A stretch of DNA of 64,000 nt. Source: Armatimonadota bacterium (GTDB taxonomy: Bacteria; Armatimonadota; Fimbriimonadia; Fimbriimonadales; Fimbriimonadaceae). Below the pieces are notes generated by a model. That model searched no databases, was not told where the DNA came from, and was given only the letters and a program-made list of their open reading frames with translations. Positions 24,853 through 35,121 of the stretch are shown here, piece by piece (the stretch's first letter is position 1; each line of letters starts with the position of its first letter). A program made the position numbers and the translations under genes. The stretch is taken from assembly GCA_025360125.1 (NCBI GenBank), contig JANYCU010000024.1, positions 58,287 through 122,286 on the forward strand, given 5' to 3'.

Positions 24853-26315
24853 GCACAATGTTCGCTAATATGCGACTGCATGGCGTGCCCGGCCCGACGC
24901 TTCAGCGCCTTTTCATAGAGCAATACATATTGCTTCGCGCTGGCCGACCACCCAAAATCTGATGTCATCGCGCGCTGGACCATTGTGTCCCACTTGGCCG
25001 TACCAAACGTCCTGTGAGCGCGAGTAACCGCGTCAATGAAGTCCTGCCGAGATCGATGTTCAAAAGCAAAACCATTCTCCCCTTCGACAACCGTGTCTCG
25101 AAGCCCACCCGTCGCCCGGACAATTGGTAGGGTGCCATACCGCATAGCAATCAATTGTCCAAGGCCACACGGCTCAAAAGCCGAAGGCATCAAAAACGCA
25201 TCGCAGCCTGCGTAAATCTGCTGGGCGAGATCCTCGTCAAACGCATTCAAAAATCTAAACTGGTTCGGATACGATTTCTCAAGGTGGCGAAGTCCCTCAA
25301 TTATTTGAGGATCACCAATTCCTTGGACAACCATCTGAATCGGCAGTTCGAATAATTCGTGGGCAGCCGTAACCAACAAATCGAATCCCTTTTGTGCCGA
25401 AATTCGGCTGATCATACCAACTAACGGCGCCCCGACAATTGGCGAAAAGCCAACCTGTGAAAATAGTTCTTCTCGGCATGCTTTTTTCCCGTCCAGATGT
25501 GAAGATGAGAAATTGGCTGGAATTCGGTCATCGGTCTTAGGGTCCCAAACAGAGTAGTCAAGGCCATTGAGAACGCCAAATAACCGATCATTTTCAGCCA
25601 AATACTGATTCAATCCCTCAAGACCGCACCCAAATTCTTCGGTTTGAATCTCACGGGAATAGGTTGGGCTAACCGTGTTGGCCACATCGGCAAACGACAT
25701 TCCCGATTTCATGAAGTTGACTTGACCCCATGCCTCCACTTGCTCGAAGTTGTAAAGGTCATGCGAAAGGTCAAGCCATTCGAGAGCTTCATGGCCGAAT
25801 TCGCCCTGATACGCCATGTTATGAACGGAAAATACGCTTCCTGCGCGATCCCAAACCGAGCTCGCCTTCTCCTTCAATAGCACGGGCAAAAACCCGGTGT
25901 GCCAGTCATTCGCATGAACGATGTCCGGAATCCAATCTAGCAACTCCATCGCCCGAAGAATTGCTGCACTGAAGAATGCATGGACCTCACCACCCGGCTG
26001 GTATAACGATGCACTGTCCTTTGACTCTATAAACCACTCGTCCGTGCCGACGAAGTAATAGGTCATTCCTTCAAAATCCAACTGGTGAAGGGAAGCATTT
26101 TTTGACCATGTTGGATTGAGCTGCACTTCAAAGTCCTTTAGTAAGACTGACGTTTTCCAGCGAGGATTATCCGAAATAAGCTGATAGTGGGGCAAGATGA
26201 CGCGACAATCGTGGCCGAGAGCCTTGATCGCTTTCGGTAGTCCTGCGGCAACATCGGCAAGGCCACCAACCTTCGCAAATGGCGCAACTTCGGCGGAAAC
26301 GTATAGAACCCTCAT
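24849..26315 (-). CDS. glgA: Glycogen synthase (ADP-glucose type, GT5)
   Basis: 488 residues from MRVLYVSAEVAPFAKVGGLADV, the standard GlgA opening that holds the K-x-G-G-L nucleotide-sugar site; extra codons up to 26369 are unlikely. It transfers glucose from ADP-glucose to the growing alpha-1,4-glucan. IVHANDWHTGFLPVLL and EPCGLGQLIAMRYGTLPIVRATGGLRDTV, with its E-x(7)-E-like acceptor/donor loop, confirm the family. No other glycogen gene is adjacent. Confidence 0.94.
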   Translation of the reverse strand: MRVLYVSAEVAPFAKVGGLADVAAGLPKAIKALGHDCRVILPHYQLISDNPRWKTSVLLKDFEVQLNPTWSKNASLHQLDFEGMTYYFVGTDEWFIESKDSASLYQPGGEVHAFFSAAILRAMELLDWIPDIVHANDWHTGFLPVLLKEKASSVWDRAGSVFSVHNMAYQGEFGHEALEWLDLSHDLYNFEQVEAWGQVNFMKSGMSFADVANTVSPTYSREIQTEEFGCGLEGLNQYLAENDRLFGVLNGLDYSVWDPKTDDRIPANFSSSHLDGKKACREELFSQVGFSPIVGAPLVGMISRISAQKGFDLLVTAAHELFELPIQMVVQGIGDPQIIEGLRHLEKSYPNQFRFLNAFDEDLAQQIYAGCDAFLMPSAFEPCGLGQLIAMRYGTLPIVRATGGLRDTVVEGENGFAFEHRSRQDFIDAVTRAHRTFGTAKWDTMVQRAMTSDFGWSASAKQYVLLYEKALKRRAGHAMQSHISEHCA

Positions 26316-26464
26316 TTTGTCTAGCCCTGACATTGGATAATGCCATTCAATTTGGTGTTCCATCGCCACATAAAATTACTGCCCATTGTATTACCAGGTC
26401 TTCCCAAGTGGGACCTTTGGAAAGGCACGAAACCAAAGGACGGATCATCTCCGTATTTCGTTTC

Positions 26465-27202
26465 ATGAAACGAATTTTGATTCTTGGCATTCCGCTTTTC
26501 GGAACTGGTTGCGATCAAATCCACATCGACCTAGGACACAATAGCAGCGGACCAAGAATCCAAGGCAACGGCGAGCCAAAGGAGGAATCCCGAACAGTCG
26601 CCGAATATGACAAAGTTATCGTTGGCTCATCTTTCGAAGTCGTCGCATCAGAAGGATTACTCACACCATTGAAGATTTCTGCTGATAGCAACATTCTTCC
26701 TCAAATCAAGAGTGAAGTCAAAAACCGAGTGCTCAGAGTCTGGATCGATGGGAATATCACCACAAGTTCACCGCTAAAGATTTCTTTGTCAACTCCAAAA
26801 ATCAACGACTTGGAGGCATCTGGTGCAGCCAAAGTTAACCTAAGTCTTCTCGCCGCGCATGACCTCAAATTGGGTGGCTCTGGTGCATGTAATATTGATG
26901 TCAAGGGAGAACTAAGTAATTTGACTTGTGTACTTTCGGGAGCGAGTCAGGCCATTTTGGCCACTCACACTTTATCTGCCCTCAACACAACTCTCAGTGG
27001 TGCCTCGACCCTGAGTTTTAAGGGCTCGGTTGATGCGCTGGATGCAGAACTTTCAGGCGCTTCGAGCATCAAAGGTGGCATGCATGGGAACAGGGCCAAG
27101 GTCCGACTGTCGGGTGCCTCTAGTGGCCATCTCGGAAAATTCACCAATATCGACAAAGAAGCCACGAGTGGAAGCAACGTTTCCTTTGGTGGAGAGGAAT
27201 AA
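26465..27202 (+). CDS. DUF2807-type exported lipoprotein
   Basis: 245 residues from MKRILILGIPLFGTGCDQ, where Cys16 may be a lipidated residue (the lipobox is imperfect). The rest is a putative auto-transporter adhesin head GIN domain (DUF2807): repeated short strands of the type LSGASxxxxxG, forming a right-handed beta-solenoid. Starts upstream of 26465 would overlap glgA. Role unknown; a surface or outer-membrane location is inferred. Confidence 0.8.
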   Translation: MKRILILGIPLFGTGCDQIHIDLGHNSSGPRIQGNGEPKEESRTVAEYDKVIVGSSFEVVASEGLLTPLKISADSNILPQIKSEVKNRVLRVWIDGNITTSSPLKISLSTPKINDLEASGAAKVNLSLLAAHDLKLGGSGACNIDVKGELSNLTCVLSGASQAILATHTLSALNTTLSGASTLSFKGSVDALDAELSGASSIKGGMHGNRAKVRLSGASSGHLGKFTNIDKEATSGSNVSFGGEE

Positions 27203-27205
27203 CCC

Positions 27206-29686
27206 CTAGGCGGCTTTTTGATCTCGATTGAGGCTGGCGATCAAACCGCTTACATCAACTGGCTTGGTTACGCAGGCAAAAGCTCCGAGATTCATAATCT
27301 CTTGAATCACTTCCGGTGCTGGTTCGTCGGCCATGACCACTATGGTGATACAGCCCGTCGGAGCATTGCCGCCGAGAGACTTCAACACATCACGACAGTC
27401 AAGATCAGGGATTTCCAAGTCTAACAATATAAGATCTGGAATATACGTTCGAGCCAGTTCGATCCCAATACTGCCCTCCTTTGCACTCATCAAAGCAACG
27501 TTCGACATCTTGTCGACAACCTTCGAAATGTACCGAAGGTTAATGATATTGTCCTCAATTAACAGAATTCGGAAGTTTTCTGGATTCTCAAATTGACCAT
27601 GCTGATCTTGCTCATTTGTTTCCAAAGTTAGTCTCGCATTCTGCTCGTTCGAAATCAAAACGGACTCCGCAAAGGTGATAGAGAAGGTTGAACCTTTACC
27701 CACCTCAGATGTGACTTCCAACGTTCCTGACATGGCTTCGACGAACGTCTTGGAAAGTGCGAGTCCTAACCCTGTTCCTTCCACACCGCTACTATCCGAG
27801 CCAAGTCGGTCAAACGCCGTAAACACTCGGTCCAAATATTCCGTCTTGATTCCAATTCCCGTATCTCGTACCAAAATTTTTAGCCCGGGGCCAGTTTGAT
27901 CAAGCGATACTTCAACGGAACCACCCCGCGTGTTATATTTAATGCCATTAGAAAGGAGATTCAAGACGACCTGCTTCAATTTCTGCCGATCTGACCGGAG
28001 GTCAGAGCAAGATGTCGCATTGAAATTAATTTGGACCTGGGACTTTGCCGAAAGCGGAGCCATAAGAGCGATACATTCCTGAATGACGTCATGGACTCGG
28101 ATGTGGTCCTTCTTGAGAAAGATTTTCTGGTTCTCAATTTGAGCCAAATCCAAAATATCGTTGACCAAATCCAGCAAGTGGCGACCGGCGATCAGGATTT
28201 GGTCAACATTGTCTGCCTGTTGTTCAGTTATTGAGTCCATTTCGAGGAGTTGACCAAATCCCAAAATAGCGTTGAGGGGGGTCCGGAGTTCGTGGCTCAT
28301 TCTTGACAAAAATCCACTCTTCGCCTCATTTGCCATTTCAGCGGCACGCTTTGAAGCAAGAATCAAAGTCGTCGCATGCATTCGATGCTCAATATCGTGT
28401 GCAGTCAAAACGATTCCGTTGATTTCCGGCACGTGAATCATGTTAGTGGCGGTCACCTCGTACCACCGATACTGATGGTTCTCATTCTCAAATCGAATTT
28501 CAATTAAGTCATCCTTTGTCGCCGCTTCTTTGGCATTTGCAATTGCTTCCTCCAATCGAAATCGGTCATCAGGGTGGACAAACAATCCAATGTTTACATC
28601 AATATAGTCCAATTGCTTCCAACCCAATCGGTCCGTAACATTCCCCAAAACGGTGTCGATCTTTCCATCCACGTTTGTGATCCAAATGATCTTCTGGGTT
28701 AAGTTACCAATTAGCTTTCGCTGGCGGTTTCTAACTCTGTTGCTCGATTGAATCCAAATGTAAGTGAAACTTAAAATGAGAATAAGTACTGCCCCGTTGA
28801 AATCAAGAAGCCGTTTGAATTCGGGCTTAGACCACATTTCCGAATTTGTATGGTCCGATCGCAACCGCCAAGCGGGAGCTGACTTTGAAATTGGAATCCG
28901 GCGGGCTGAAGAAAATAATTCAAATCGGGGGTCGTGCTCTTGAATCGATTGATTAAGGCTCACTTCAGAAGGATTGATACCATCCTTCGTGATGATTGAG
29001 CTGCCCATTGAATCAAGGAGGAAAGTATTTTCAGGTAGCAAAGCTTGGAATTTTGATGCCCTGATCCTTGAACATACCAAACCCTTAACTAATCCATTTT
29101 GGCCAAGAATTGGGACAATGAAGGACACCGCGCCAGAAGCTTCCGAAATTGCAATATTGCCTTGATTTAAAATCGAACTTGGGTCGATTTTTACTGGCTT
29201 GCCAGTACGCAAGGCATTCCATTCGTTTCGAAGCAGAGCTTGGTTTGTATGGTCAGTTCCAGCTACTATATGGGCGCTACTTTCAAGGAGAATTGGGCGC
29301 TGGTGAAAGGCTTCCAATTGGGTGTTGGATTGGTTTGGAACCCAAATCTCTTCCGTTCGGCCACTCACATTCTGAAAGTCGGACGGATCAATGTGCCCAG
29401 AGCGATCAATATGGTTAGAAAGGTTTGATGAAACCATCGTGATCCGATCAAACTCGCTCCGAATGATGGTATTGACCTGCGATTCAACCCGCATAAGGTC
29501 GTTATAGAAACCCTGCTTTGCTTGGTCGCGCAATAGCACAATCCCGTCGCGGGACCAAGCTATGACAAAAATCGCAAACATCAGTGCTGTCGAACAAGGC
29601 AAAAGATAGGCAATAACGTTCGAGCGTAAATAACGCGCGAGAATTCTCCTCCAAAATGCCTGCAGTTTTTGACTAAATGCGCCCAT
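27206..29686 (-). CDS. Hybrid sensor histidine kinase with receiver domain
   Basis: 826 residues: a transmembrane helix near residues 24-45, an extracytoplasmic sensor of about 240 residues, a second helix near 295-312, a PAS domain, and HisKA with the phospho-acceptor His in MSHELRTPLNAILGFGQLL. HATPase follows (N box LLSNGIKYN, G boxes DTGIGI and GTGLGLALS). The C-terminal receiver has LLIEDN and the phospho-Asp in ILLDLEIPD. No separate response regulator or output gene is adjacent, so the signal must pass to a distant partner. It ends 3 bp from the convergent DUF2807 gene. Confidence 0.92.
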   Translation of the reverse strand: MGAFSQKLQAFWRRILARYLRSNVIAYLLPCSTALMFAIFVIAWSRDGIVLLRDQAKQGFYNDLMRVESQVNTIIRSEFDRITMVSSNLSNHIDRSGHIDPSDFQNVSGRTEEIWVPNQSNTQLEAFHQRPILLESSAHIVAGTDHTNQALLRNEWNALRTGKPVKIDPSSILNQGNIAISEASGAVSFIVPILGQNGLVKGLVCSRIRASKFQALLPENTFLLDSMGSSIITKDGINPSEVSLNQSIQEHDPRFELFSSARRIPISKSAPAWRLRSDHTNSEMWSKPEFKRLLDFNGAVLILILSFTYIWIQSSNRVRNRQRKLIGNLTQKIIWITNVDGKIDTVLGNVTDRLGWKQLDYIDVNIGLFVHPDDRFRLEEAIANAKEAATKDDLIEIRFENENHQYRWYEVTATNMIHVPEINGIVLTAHDIEHRMHATTLILASKRAAEMANEAKSGFLSRMSHELRTPLNAILGFGQLLEMDSITEQQADNVDQILIAGRHLLDLVNDILDLAQIENQKIFLKKDHIRVHDVIQECIALMAPLSAKSQVQINFNATSCSDLRSDRQKLKQVVLNLLSNGIKYNTRGGSVEVSLDQTGPGLKILVRDTGIGIKTEYLDRVFTAFDRLGSDSSGVEGTGLGLALSKTFVEAMSGTLEVTSEVGKGSTFSITFAESVLISNEQNARLTLETNEQDQHGQFENPENFRILLIEDNIINLRYISKVVDKMSNVALMSAKEGSIGIELARTYIPDLILLDLEIPDLDCRDVLKSLGGNAPTGCITIVVMADEPAPEVIQEIMNLGAFACVTKPVDVSGLIASLNRDQKAA

Positions 29687-29758
29687 CCATGTACTCCACC
29701 GACCTTCCCGTTATAAATATCGGGATTTTGCAATGGAGTCTGCATAAAAAGTCGTGGA

Positions 29759-30946
29759 TTACTCAGGAGTAACTTCAATTAAGACCGCAGTTGCCTCGCC
29801 GCCGCCAATACATGGGGTTGCGATTGCGTACCGTCCGCCTCGTCTTCGCAGTTCAAAAAGAGCCGTCATCACCAATCGCGCGCCAGTCATTCCTATCGGA
29901 TGGCCAATCGCTACGGCACCACCATTCACGTTCAATTTTTCGTGTGGAATTCCGAGCTTGTCGGCACATCCCAAGGCAACCACCGCAAACGCTTCATTGA
30001 TCTCAAACAGGTCAATATCTGCAACCGTTAGTCCGGCGGAATCAAGGAGTTTCTGAATGGCAACTGCTGGGGCAGTCGTAAACTTAGTGGGTTCTTGAGC
30101 ATGAGTCGCATAACCCTTGATCGAACCAAGCGGCTTAATTTCCCGTTTGGTTGCTTCGTCCCGAGACATCATCACGATTGCGCCGCCACCGTCGTTGATC
30201 GAACTGGCATTGCCCGCAGTAGTGACTCCATCTTTGTTAAACGCAGGTCGCAAAGTAGCTAGCTTGGCAGGATCTCCGCCTCGCGATGGCTGCTCGTCCG
30301 TATTAAAAACGACCGGATCACCCTTTCGCTGAGGAATTTCGACCGGAACGATTTCGTCAGAGAACTTTCCAGCCGCTTGACCAGATTTTGCTCGGGCAAA
30401 TGACTCGGCCGAGAATGCATCGAGCTGCTCTCGCGTGTATCCAAGGTCTGCCGCCGTAGAGTCACCGCACTGGCCCATATGGCAATTGTTGTAAGGGTCC
30501 CAGAGTCCGTCATGAACCATCGTGTCGATAATTGTGCCGTTCCCCATTCGGTACCCAGCACGAGCTTTATCCAAAACGTAAGGAGCATTCGTCATCGACT
30601 CCATTCCGCCCGCAACAACAATCTTTGAATCGCCCAATGCAATCGCTTGCGCCGCAAGCATCACCGCTTTCATTCCCGATCCGCACACCTTATTGATGGT
30701 CAAACACGGCACATGGTTTGGCAGTCCTGCATAGATAGTTGCTTGTCGAGCCGGAGCCTGCCCCATTCCACCCGTCAAAACGCAGCCCATGATCACTTCA
30801 TCGACATCATCTGGCTGAATTCCGGCTCGCTCCACGGCAGCTTTGATGGCAATTGCTCCCAGTTTTGGGGCGGTAAAATCGGAAAAAGCTCCCTGAAAAC
30901 TCCCGATTGGAGTTCGAGCGGCAGAAACAATCACAACTTCGTGCAT
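29759..30946 (-). CDS. Acetyl-CoA acetyltransferase (thiolase)
   Basis: 395 residues from MHEVVIVSAARTPIGSF, the canonical thiolase start; codons upstream to 31018 are rejected. The acylated Cys is in NKVCGSGMKAVMLA, the His in NGGAVAIGHPIG, and the second Cys in CIGGGEATA. It condenses or cleaves acetoacetyl-CoA. Whether it serves butyrate/PHB-type synthesis or beta-oxidation cannot be told, since no pathway partner is near. The 258 bp upstream contain no gene. Confidence 0.93.
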   Translation of the reverse strand: MHEVVIVSAARTPIGSFQGAFSDFTAPKLGAIAIKAAVERAGIQPDDVDEVIMGCVLTGGMGQAPARQATIYAGLPNHVPCLTINKVCGSGMKAVMLAAQAIALGDSKIVVAGGMESMTNAPYVLDKARAGYRMGNGTIIDTMVHDGLWDPYNNCHMGQCGDSTAADLGYTREQLDAFSAESFARAKSGQAAGKFSDEIVPVEIPQRKGDPVVFNTDEQPSRGGDPAKLATLRPAFNKDGVTTAGNASSINDGGGAIVMMSRDEATKREIKPLGSIKGYATHAQEPTKFTTAPAVAIQKLLDSAGLTVADIDLFEINEAFAVVALGCADKLGIPHEKLNVNGGAVAIGHPIGMTGARLVMTALFELRRRGGRYAIATPCIGGGEATAVLIEVTPE

Positions 30947-31204
30947 ATAAGTAAAGGGTACCCCTGCCGGATAGCTGGGAAGCCGGGAAGCACTTCGCCT
31001 TCGCACTAAGCGCCTCATTTCATGCCAAAAGGTGTTGACGAGGCAGTCAGAGAGTAGGCCGCCTGCCCGCCGAAGCCCTCCTGTCCTTGACGAAGGCTGG
31101 ATTGGCGAAGGCTGGGTCTCGCCTGTTTCTTTATTTCGCCCTTCCGACTCTATTGCATGCTTAAAAGCAACTAGGGTATTCTAGACCTTCGCGCTTTTTG
31201 TCTT

Positions 31205-31711
31205 ATGCTTCCATCTCCTGACATCCTCAACGAATATCCTTTAGGGAAATTTGTATTATCCAATCTGGCCGCAAAACGAGCAAAGCAACTCCGAGAAGGA
31301 GCTCTTCCTCTCGTGCAAGTTGAGTCGCGACATCCGCTAACAATTGCCTTGGCTGAAATTGCTGCTGGAAAAATTGAACCACGAATGTTTAACACTGGTG
31401 CTGAATCTTTGGGAGATTCCTTTGAAAGCGCAGTATTGGGCGACGATGTCATTGCTGGCGAATTTGGAATGCTTTTGCCTGCTTTGGACGAAAACGAGTC
31501 AGTATTGATCGAAACAATCGGACTTGAGTTTGCCGACCCAGAAGTTGATGTCGAAGCAAACGGCGATGGAGAATTGAGCCTTGCCGACCTTGCTGATGGC
31601 GAAGAAGAGGAAATCGTGCCAGTGGATTCAGATGAAGACACTCTTTCTTTGAGCGATATCGCTGAAGAAGAAGAAGCACTGAGCGACGACGCATCTTCCG
31701 ACGAGGTTTAA
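31205..31711 (+). CDS. rpoZ: RNA polymerase omega subunit with acidic tail
   Basis: The N-terminal 60 residues fit omega: PLGKFVLSNLAAKRAKQL, then SRHPLTIALAEIAAGKI, the helix that clamps the beta-prime C terminus. Omega is normally 70-110 residues. This one has 168, because residues from about 95 on form a very acidic extension rich in Asp, Glu, Ser and Leu (LSLADLADGEEEE, LSLSDIAEEEE). Two similar LSLxDxA units are visible in the tail. It is first in an operon with dnaJ, 6 nt upstream of it. A TATTCT at about 31176 may be the -10. Confidence 0.85.
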   Translation: MLPSPDILNEYPLGKFVLSNLAAKRAKQLREGALPLVQVESRHPLTIALAEIAAGKIEPRMFNTGAESLGDSFESAVLGDDVIAGEFGMLLPALDENESVLIETIGLEFADPEVDVEANGDGELSLADLADGEEEEIVPVDSDEDTLSLSDIAEEEEALSDDASSDEV

Positions 31712-31717
31712 GCTTTC

Positions 31718-32839
31718 ATGGCCCAGCGAGACCCATACGAAGTATTGGGGGTTTCACGAAGTGCTAGTGCCGACGAAATAAAGTCGGCATATCGAAAGCT
31801 CGCCCGAAAGTTCCATCCCGATGTAAACCGGGATGATCCCGCTGCAGAAGATAAGTTTAAAGAAGCATCAAACGCTTATGAAATCTTGTCTGATGACGAG
31901 AAACGCGCCAGGTTTGACCAATACGGCACGACCGATGGAGTACCACAGGACCCATTTTTTAACGGCGGCAATGCAGGCGGCTTTGGCGACCTATTCGACA
32001 TGTTCTTCGGCGCAGCCGGTGCCCAGCAGGGTGGACGCCGACGATCTGCCTCTCAAGACGGCGACGATCTTCGCGCCGATGTCCAAGTCAGCTTCAAAGA
32101 AGTCCTAACTGGTGTAACAAAAGAAATCGAAGTCGAGCGAACGACCAATTGCGACTCTTGTAATGGCAACGGCGTCGAAGGCGGCGGTCAAGCTCCCCAA
32201 TGCGGAAATTGCCAAGGGTCAGGAGTGGTGACTGCGATCAAGAGCACATTCCTCGGTCAAGTTCGAACTCAAACGGTCTGTTCTCGATGTTCTGGATCCG
32301 GATTCCTCATTACGAACCCGTGTAAAAAATGCGCCGGAAAAGGCGTTCGAGCAATCACCGAAACCGTCACCGTCAATATTCCTGCCGGAGTGGAAACAGG
32401 CAACCGAATTCAAATGGCTGGTCACGGTGCCGCTGGAATTCGTGGTGGCCGACCGGGAGATTTATACGTTTTCCTTCATGTTCCCGAAGACGGACCGTTT
32501 GTGCGCCACGGCCAGCACCTACTGACGGGTTACGATGTCACCGTCGCCCAAGCAATTCTAGGAGACGAAGTCACGATCGACGGCATTGAGGGCGAACTGG
32601 GATTTGATATTCCTGCTGGTTCCCAACCCGGCCAGCAAGTCATCCTGAAAGGCCAGGGCCTTCCCCCGATTCATGGCGGCAAACGAGGAGACCTCGTCGT
32701 CGAACTCACCGTCGTCATTCCGAAAAAGGTCACCGAGACCGAAGCCAGTCTCATGCGCGATTTTGCCGAACTCCGCGGCGAGAAAATCCCCAAAGGCAAA
32801 GATGGATTCTTAGGCGGAATTTTCGGAAAGAAGAAATGA
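31718..32839 (+). CDS. dnaJ: Chaperone protein DnaJ (class I)
   Basis: 373 residues. The J domain opens with [33 protein letters not shown], including the HPD that triggers DnaK ATPase. A Gly/Phe-rich linker follows ([19 protein letters not shown]). Four zinc-binding CxxCxGxG repeats are present ([32 protein letters not shown]), and the C-terminal substrate domains end in GIFGKKK. grpE and dnaK are not adjacent. The stop overlaps the prmA start (ATGA). Confidence 0.96.
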   Translation: MAQRDPYEVLGVSRSASADEIKSAYRKLARKFHPDVNRDDPAAEDKFKEASNAYEILSDDEKRARFDQYGTTDGVPQDPFFNGGNAGGFGDLFDMFFGAAGAQQGGRRRSASQDGDDLRADVQVSFKEVLTGVTKEIEVERTTNCDSCNGNGVEGGGQAPQCGNCQGSGVVTAIKSTFLGQVRTQTVCSRCSGSGFLITNPCKKCAGKGVRAITETVTVNIPAGVETGNRIQMAGHGAAGIRGGRPGDLYVFLHVPEDGPFVRHGQHLLTGYDVTVAQAILGDEVTIDGIEGELGFDIPAGSQPGQQVILKGQGLPPIHGGKRGDLVVELTVVIPKKVTETEASLMRDFAELRGEKIPKGKDGFLGGIFGKKK

Positions 32840-33669
32840 ACTGGATCGTCGTCAAGGCCGTGAAGAATGACCCACCCGGCGATTGGTCCCCCATCATCGA
32901 ACTATTCCGCGACTACGGCATCGATAACACCCTCGAAGATCGGACCTCTCTCACCGGATGCTATGTCGATGTCGATGGTGTCGAAAACCAGATTGAGGGC
33001 CTAAAAAGAGCCCTTGCCCCTTTTGAATTGGACGAATTCTCCGCCGAACCGCTCGTCGAAGTGGACTGGGAGAACGATTGGAAAAAGCACTTTAAACCCC
33101 GAAGAATCGGGAAGCAATTTGTCGTAAAACCAACCTGGGAAGAGTTTGAAAGCCAACCCGGCGACCACATCATTACCCTCGACCCCGGACAAGCCTTCGG
33201 CACCGGAGACCATCCAACCACCCGAATGTGTTTGACCTTCATCGAGGAGTTTACGACCTCCGAATCATGCGTGTTAGATTTGGGCTGTGGAAGCGGAATC
33301 CTTGCGATTGGTGCCAAGCTCATTGGCGCCGAAGATGTCTATGCCATCGACATTGACCCGATCGCGGTTGAAGTCGCAAAAGAGAATTTTTGCATCAATT
33401 CCGTCGAAATTCGAACGGGAGTCGGCGACGTCACCGAACTCAATTTGGAGTCCGGATGGAACATCGTCGTTTCGAACATTATCAGTGCAACGCTGATTAA
33501 CTTAGCCCCTGACGCCCATTTCGCCCTGAAGGATGGTGGAATCTGGATCGTGAGCGGAATCATTGATCAAAATTGGGCCGATGTCCAAATGGCTGCGACA
33601 AAGCAAGGCTTTAAACTCGTCAAATTCGACCAAGAAGACGGTTGGACTGCAGGTGTATTCAGCAAATGA
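32836..33669 (+). CDS. prmA: Ribosomal protein L11 methyltransferase
   Basis: 277 residues. The N-terminal L11-recognition domain is followed by the linker [18 protein letters not shown], the signature of PrmA. The SAM site [20 protein letters not shown] comes next, and [13 protein letters not shown] carries the substrate-side Asn. It trimethylates several amines on L11. It overlaps dnaJ upstream and rsmE downstream, so all are translated from one message. Confidence 0.94.
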   Translation: MNWIVVKAVKNDPPGDWSPIIELFRDYGIDNTLEDRTSLTGCYVDVDGVENQIEGLKRALAPFELDEFSAEPLVEVDWENDWKKHFKPRRIGKQFVVKPTWEEFESQPGDHIITLDPGQAFGTGDHPTTRMCLTFIEEFTTSESCVLDLGCGSGILAIGAKLIGAEDVYAIDIDPIAVEVAKENFCINSVEIRTGVGDVTELNLESGWNIVVSNIISATLINLAPDAHFALKDGGIWIVSGIIDQNWADVQMAATKQGFKLVKFDQEDGWTAGVFSK

Positions 33670-34358
33670 ACTCTATCCGCGCACTGCCTCGAATCTTCAT
33701 TCCTGGGGTAGAAATGCACTGCCCGTTCGAGATTCCAAGGGCCGAGCACGACAAACTTCACAACGTCCTTCGCCTCCGCAGCGGAGCCGAAATCGGTGTC
33801 ATGCCCAACGATGGCACGTTTTGGGTTTGCCGAATGGACGGAAAAATCGGCATCCCGCTCACCCAGTACCGACCGCAAACCGAACCGGATATCTATATCA
33901 CCGTTGCCCAGGCATTGCCCAAAGGCGACAAACTCGACGACATCATCAAGTCATGTACCGAAATCGGAGCCTCTCGATTCATCCTGTTTACGGGAGCGCG
34001 CTCTGTTGTCAAATGGGACGAAAAGAAAGTCGGTGATAAGATGAGGCGCATCCAAGCTTTAGCGAGAGAATCAGCTGAACTTGCGTTTCGGATGCGAATC
34101 CCGACAATTGAATTTAGGTCGAACCTCAACGACATCCTCACGAAGGAGTCCGGAGTGATTGCCCTCAGCGAGCAAGAAAGCGTTACGGCAACCATAAAAG
34201 CCGACGGCAAGAATATCTGTCTGGTCATCGGACCAGAAGGGGGATGGGCCCCCCGTGAAGTCGAAGCGATGAAAGAATGTGCCGTAACTCTCGGCCCAAG
34301 AGTCCTCCGTACGGAACACGCTGGTTTCGCGGCTATCGCAAAGCTCCTCGTCCCCTAA
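33666..34358 (+). CDS. rsmE: 16S rRNA (uracil1498-N3)-methyltransferase
   Basis: 230 residues from an ATG overlapping the prmA stop (ATGA). An N-terminal PUA-like domain is followed by a SPOUT (alpha/beta-knot) methyltransferase domain. The knot motifs are LVIGPEGGWAPREVEAM and LGPRVLRTEHAGFAAIA, diagnostic for RsmE. prmA-rsmE is a common pairing. It ends convergently with the 34355 gene, overlapping by 4 bp. Confidence 0.94.
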   Translation: MNSIRALPRIFIPGVEMHCPFEIPRAEHDKLHNVLRLRSGAEIGVMPNDGTFWVCRMDGKIGIPLTQYRPQTEPDIYITVAQALPKGDKLDDIIKSCTEIGASRFILFTGARSVVKWDEKKVGDKMRRIQALARESAELAFRMRIPTIEFRSNLNDILTKESGVIALSEQESVTATIKADGKNICLVIGPEGGWAPREVEAMKECAVTLGPRVLRTEHAGFAAIAKLLVP

Positions 34359-35116
34359 GCTTCAGCCGGGACTTCAAACAGAGCTTCTTTCTTCTTGTCG
34401 TACGCAATCTGCGCCAACGTCTCAAGGTTAACCACGTCTTCTCGGTTATAGGCAATCAGCGTCGCCAAAGCCTTTTCATCCCCATTACGCTCGTACCGCC
34501 GCCACAAATAAATCGCGTCTCGACCGTTCAAGCCGTCAGTGTCTTCACCACGCGCAATCCCAAGCTCCTTTTCGATCTTCTTCAGGCCGCCTTTCAACCC
34601 AACGTCCCGCAAAGCTGGGCAAAGATCGAGATGAATCTGATCCATCTGAATCTGCGAAAACCGCTTGCGAATCATCGGAATGTCGAAGCCCAACCCAAAG
34701 AACGTCACCATCATTCCAAAGTCAGAAATCCGATCTCGAAAATTCTCGAGGTTCTGACCCTTCACAAAGACTTCAAACTCTTTTCCATCAAATATTCCAA
34801 TCGTCGTAATCGAATTACCCGATTGTCCGCCATCCGTCTCAATGTCTAGGTAAACGCACTCGGGCCGAAACGAGGGCCAAGCCCGCCAGGCATGAGCCGT
34901 ACCGAGGGCCTTAGTAAAGAACTGATGCTCCCGGGTCTCAAGGGCTTCTTGAGATTTGTTCAAAACCATGCGAACAATATCGCGCGACGCAGCCCCAAAT
35001 GGAAGGTCGTTGAGCCCGTTAAGTGCATCAGTCCAAGTAAGACATCCGCGGTCCCACAAAGCCTTCTCCATTTGGGAGCCAATGCCGGGAATGTGGACAA
35101 AAGTATTTTCGAGCAA
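34355..35116 (-). CDS. YprB-type ribonuclease H-like exonuclease domain protein
   Basis: 253 residues. An N-terminal helix-hairpin-helix-like segment (HIPGIGSQMEKALWDRG) is followed by an RNase H fold of the pfam13482/YprB kind. Exonuclease acidic residues are visible in VYLDIETDGG (D-x-E), FFGLGFDIPMIRKRF and YNREDVVNLETLAQIA. DNA or RNA 3'-5' exonuclease activity is expected from the family; the substrate is unknown. It lies 5 bp from the 35122 gene on the same strand. Confidence 0.82.
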   Translation of the reverse strand: MLENTFVHIPGIGSQMEKALWDRGCLTWTDALNGLNDLPFGAASRDIVRMVLNKSQEALETREHQFFTKALGTAHAWRAWPSFRPECVYLDIETDGGQSGNSITTIGIFDGKEFEVFVKGQNLENFRDRISDFGMMVTFFGLGFDIPMIRKRFSQIQMDQIHLDLCPALRDVGLKGGLKKIEKELGIARGEDTDGLNGRDAIYLWRRYERNGDEKALATLIAYNREDVVNLETLAQIAYDKKKEALFEVPAEA

Positions 35117-35121
35117 CGGAA

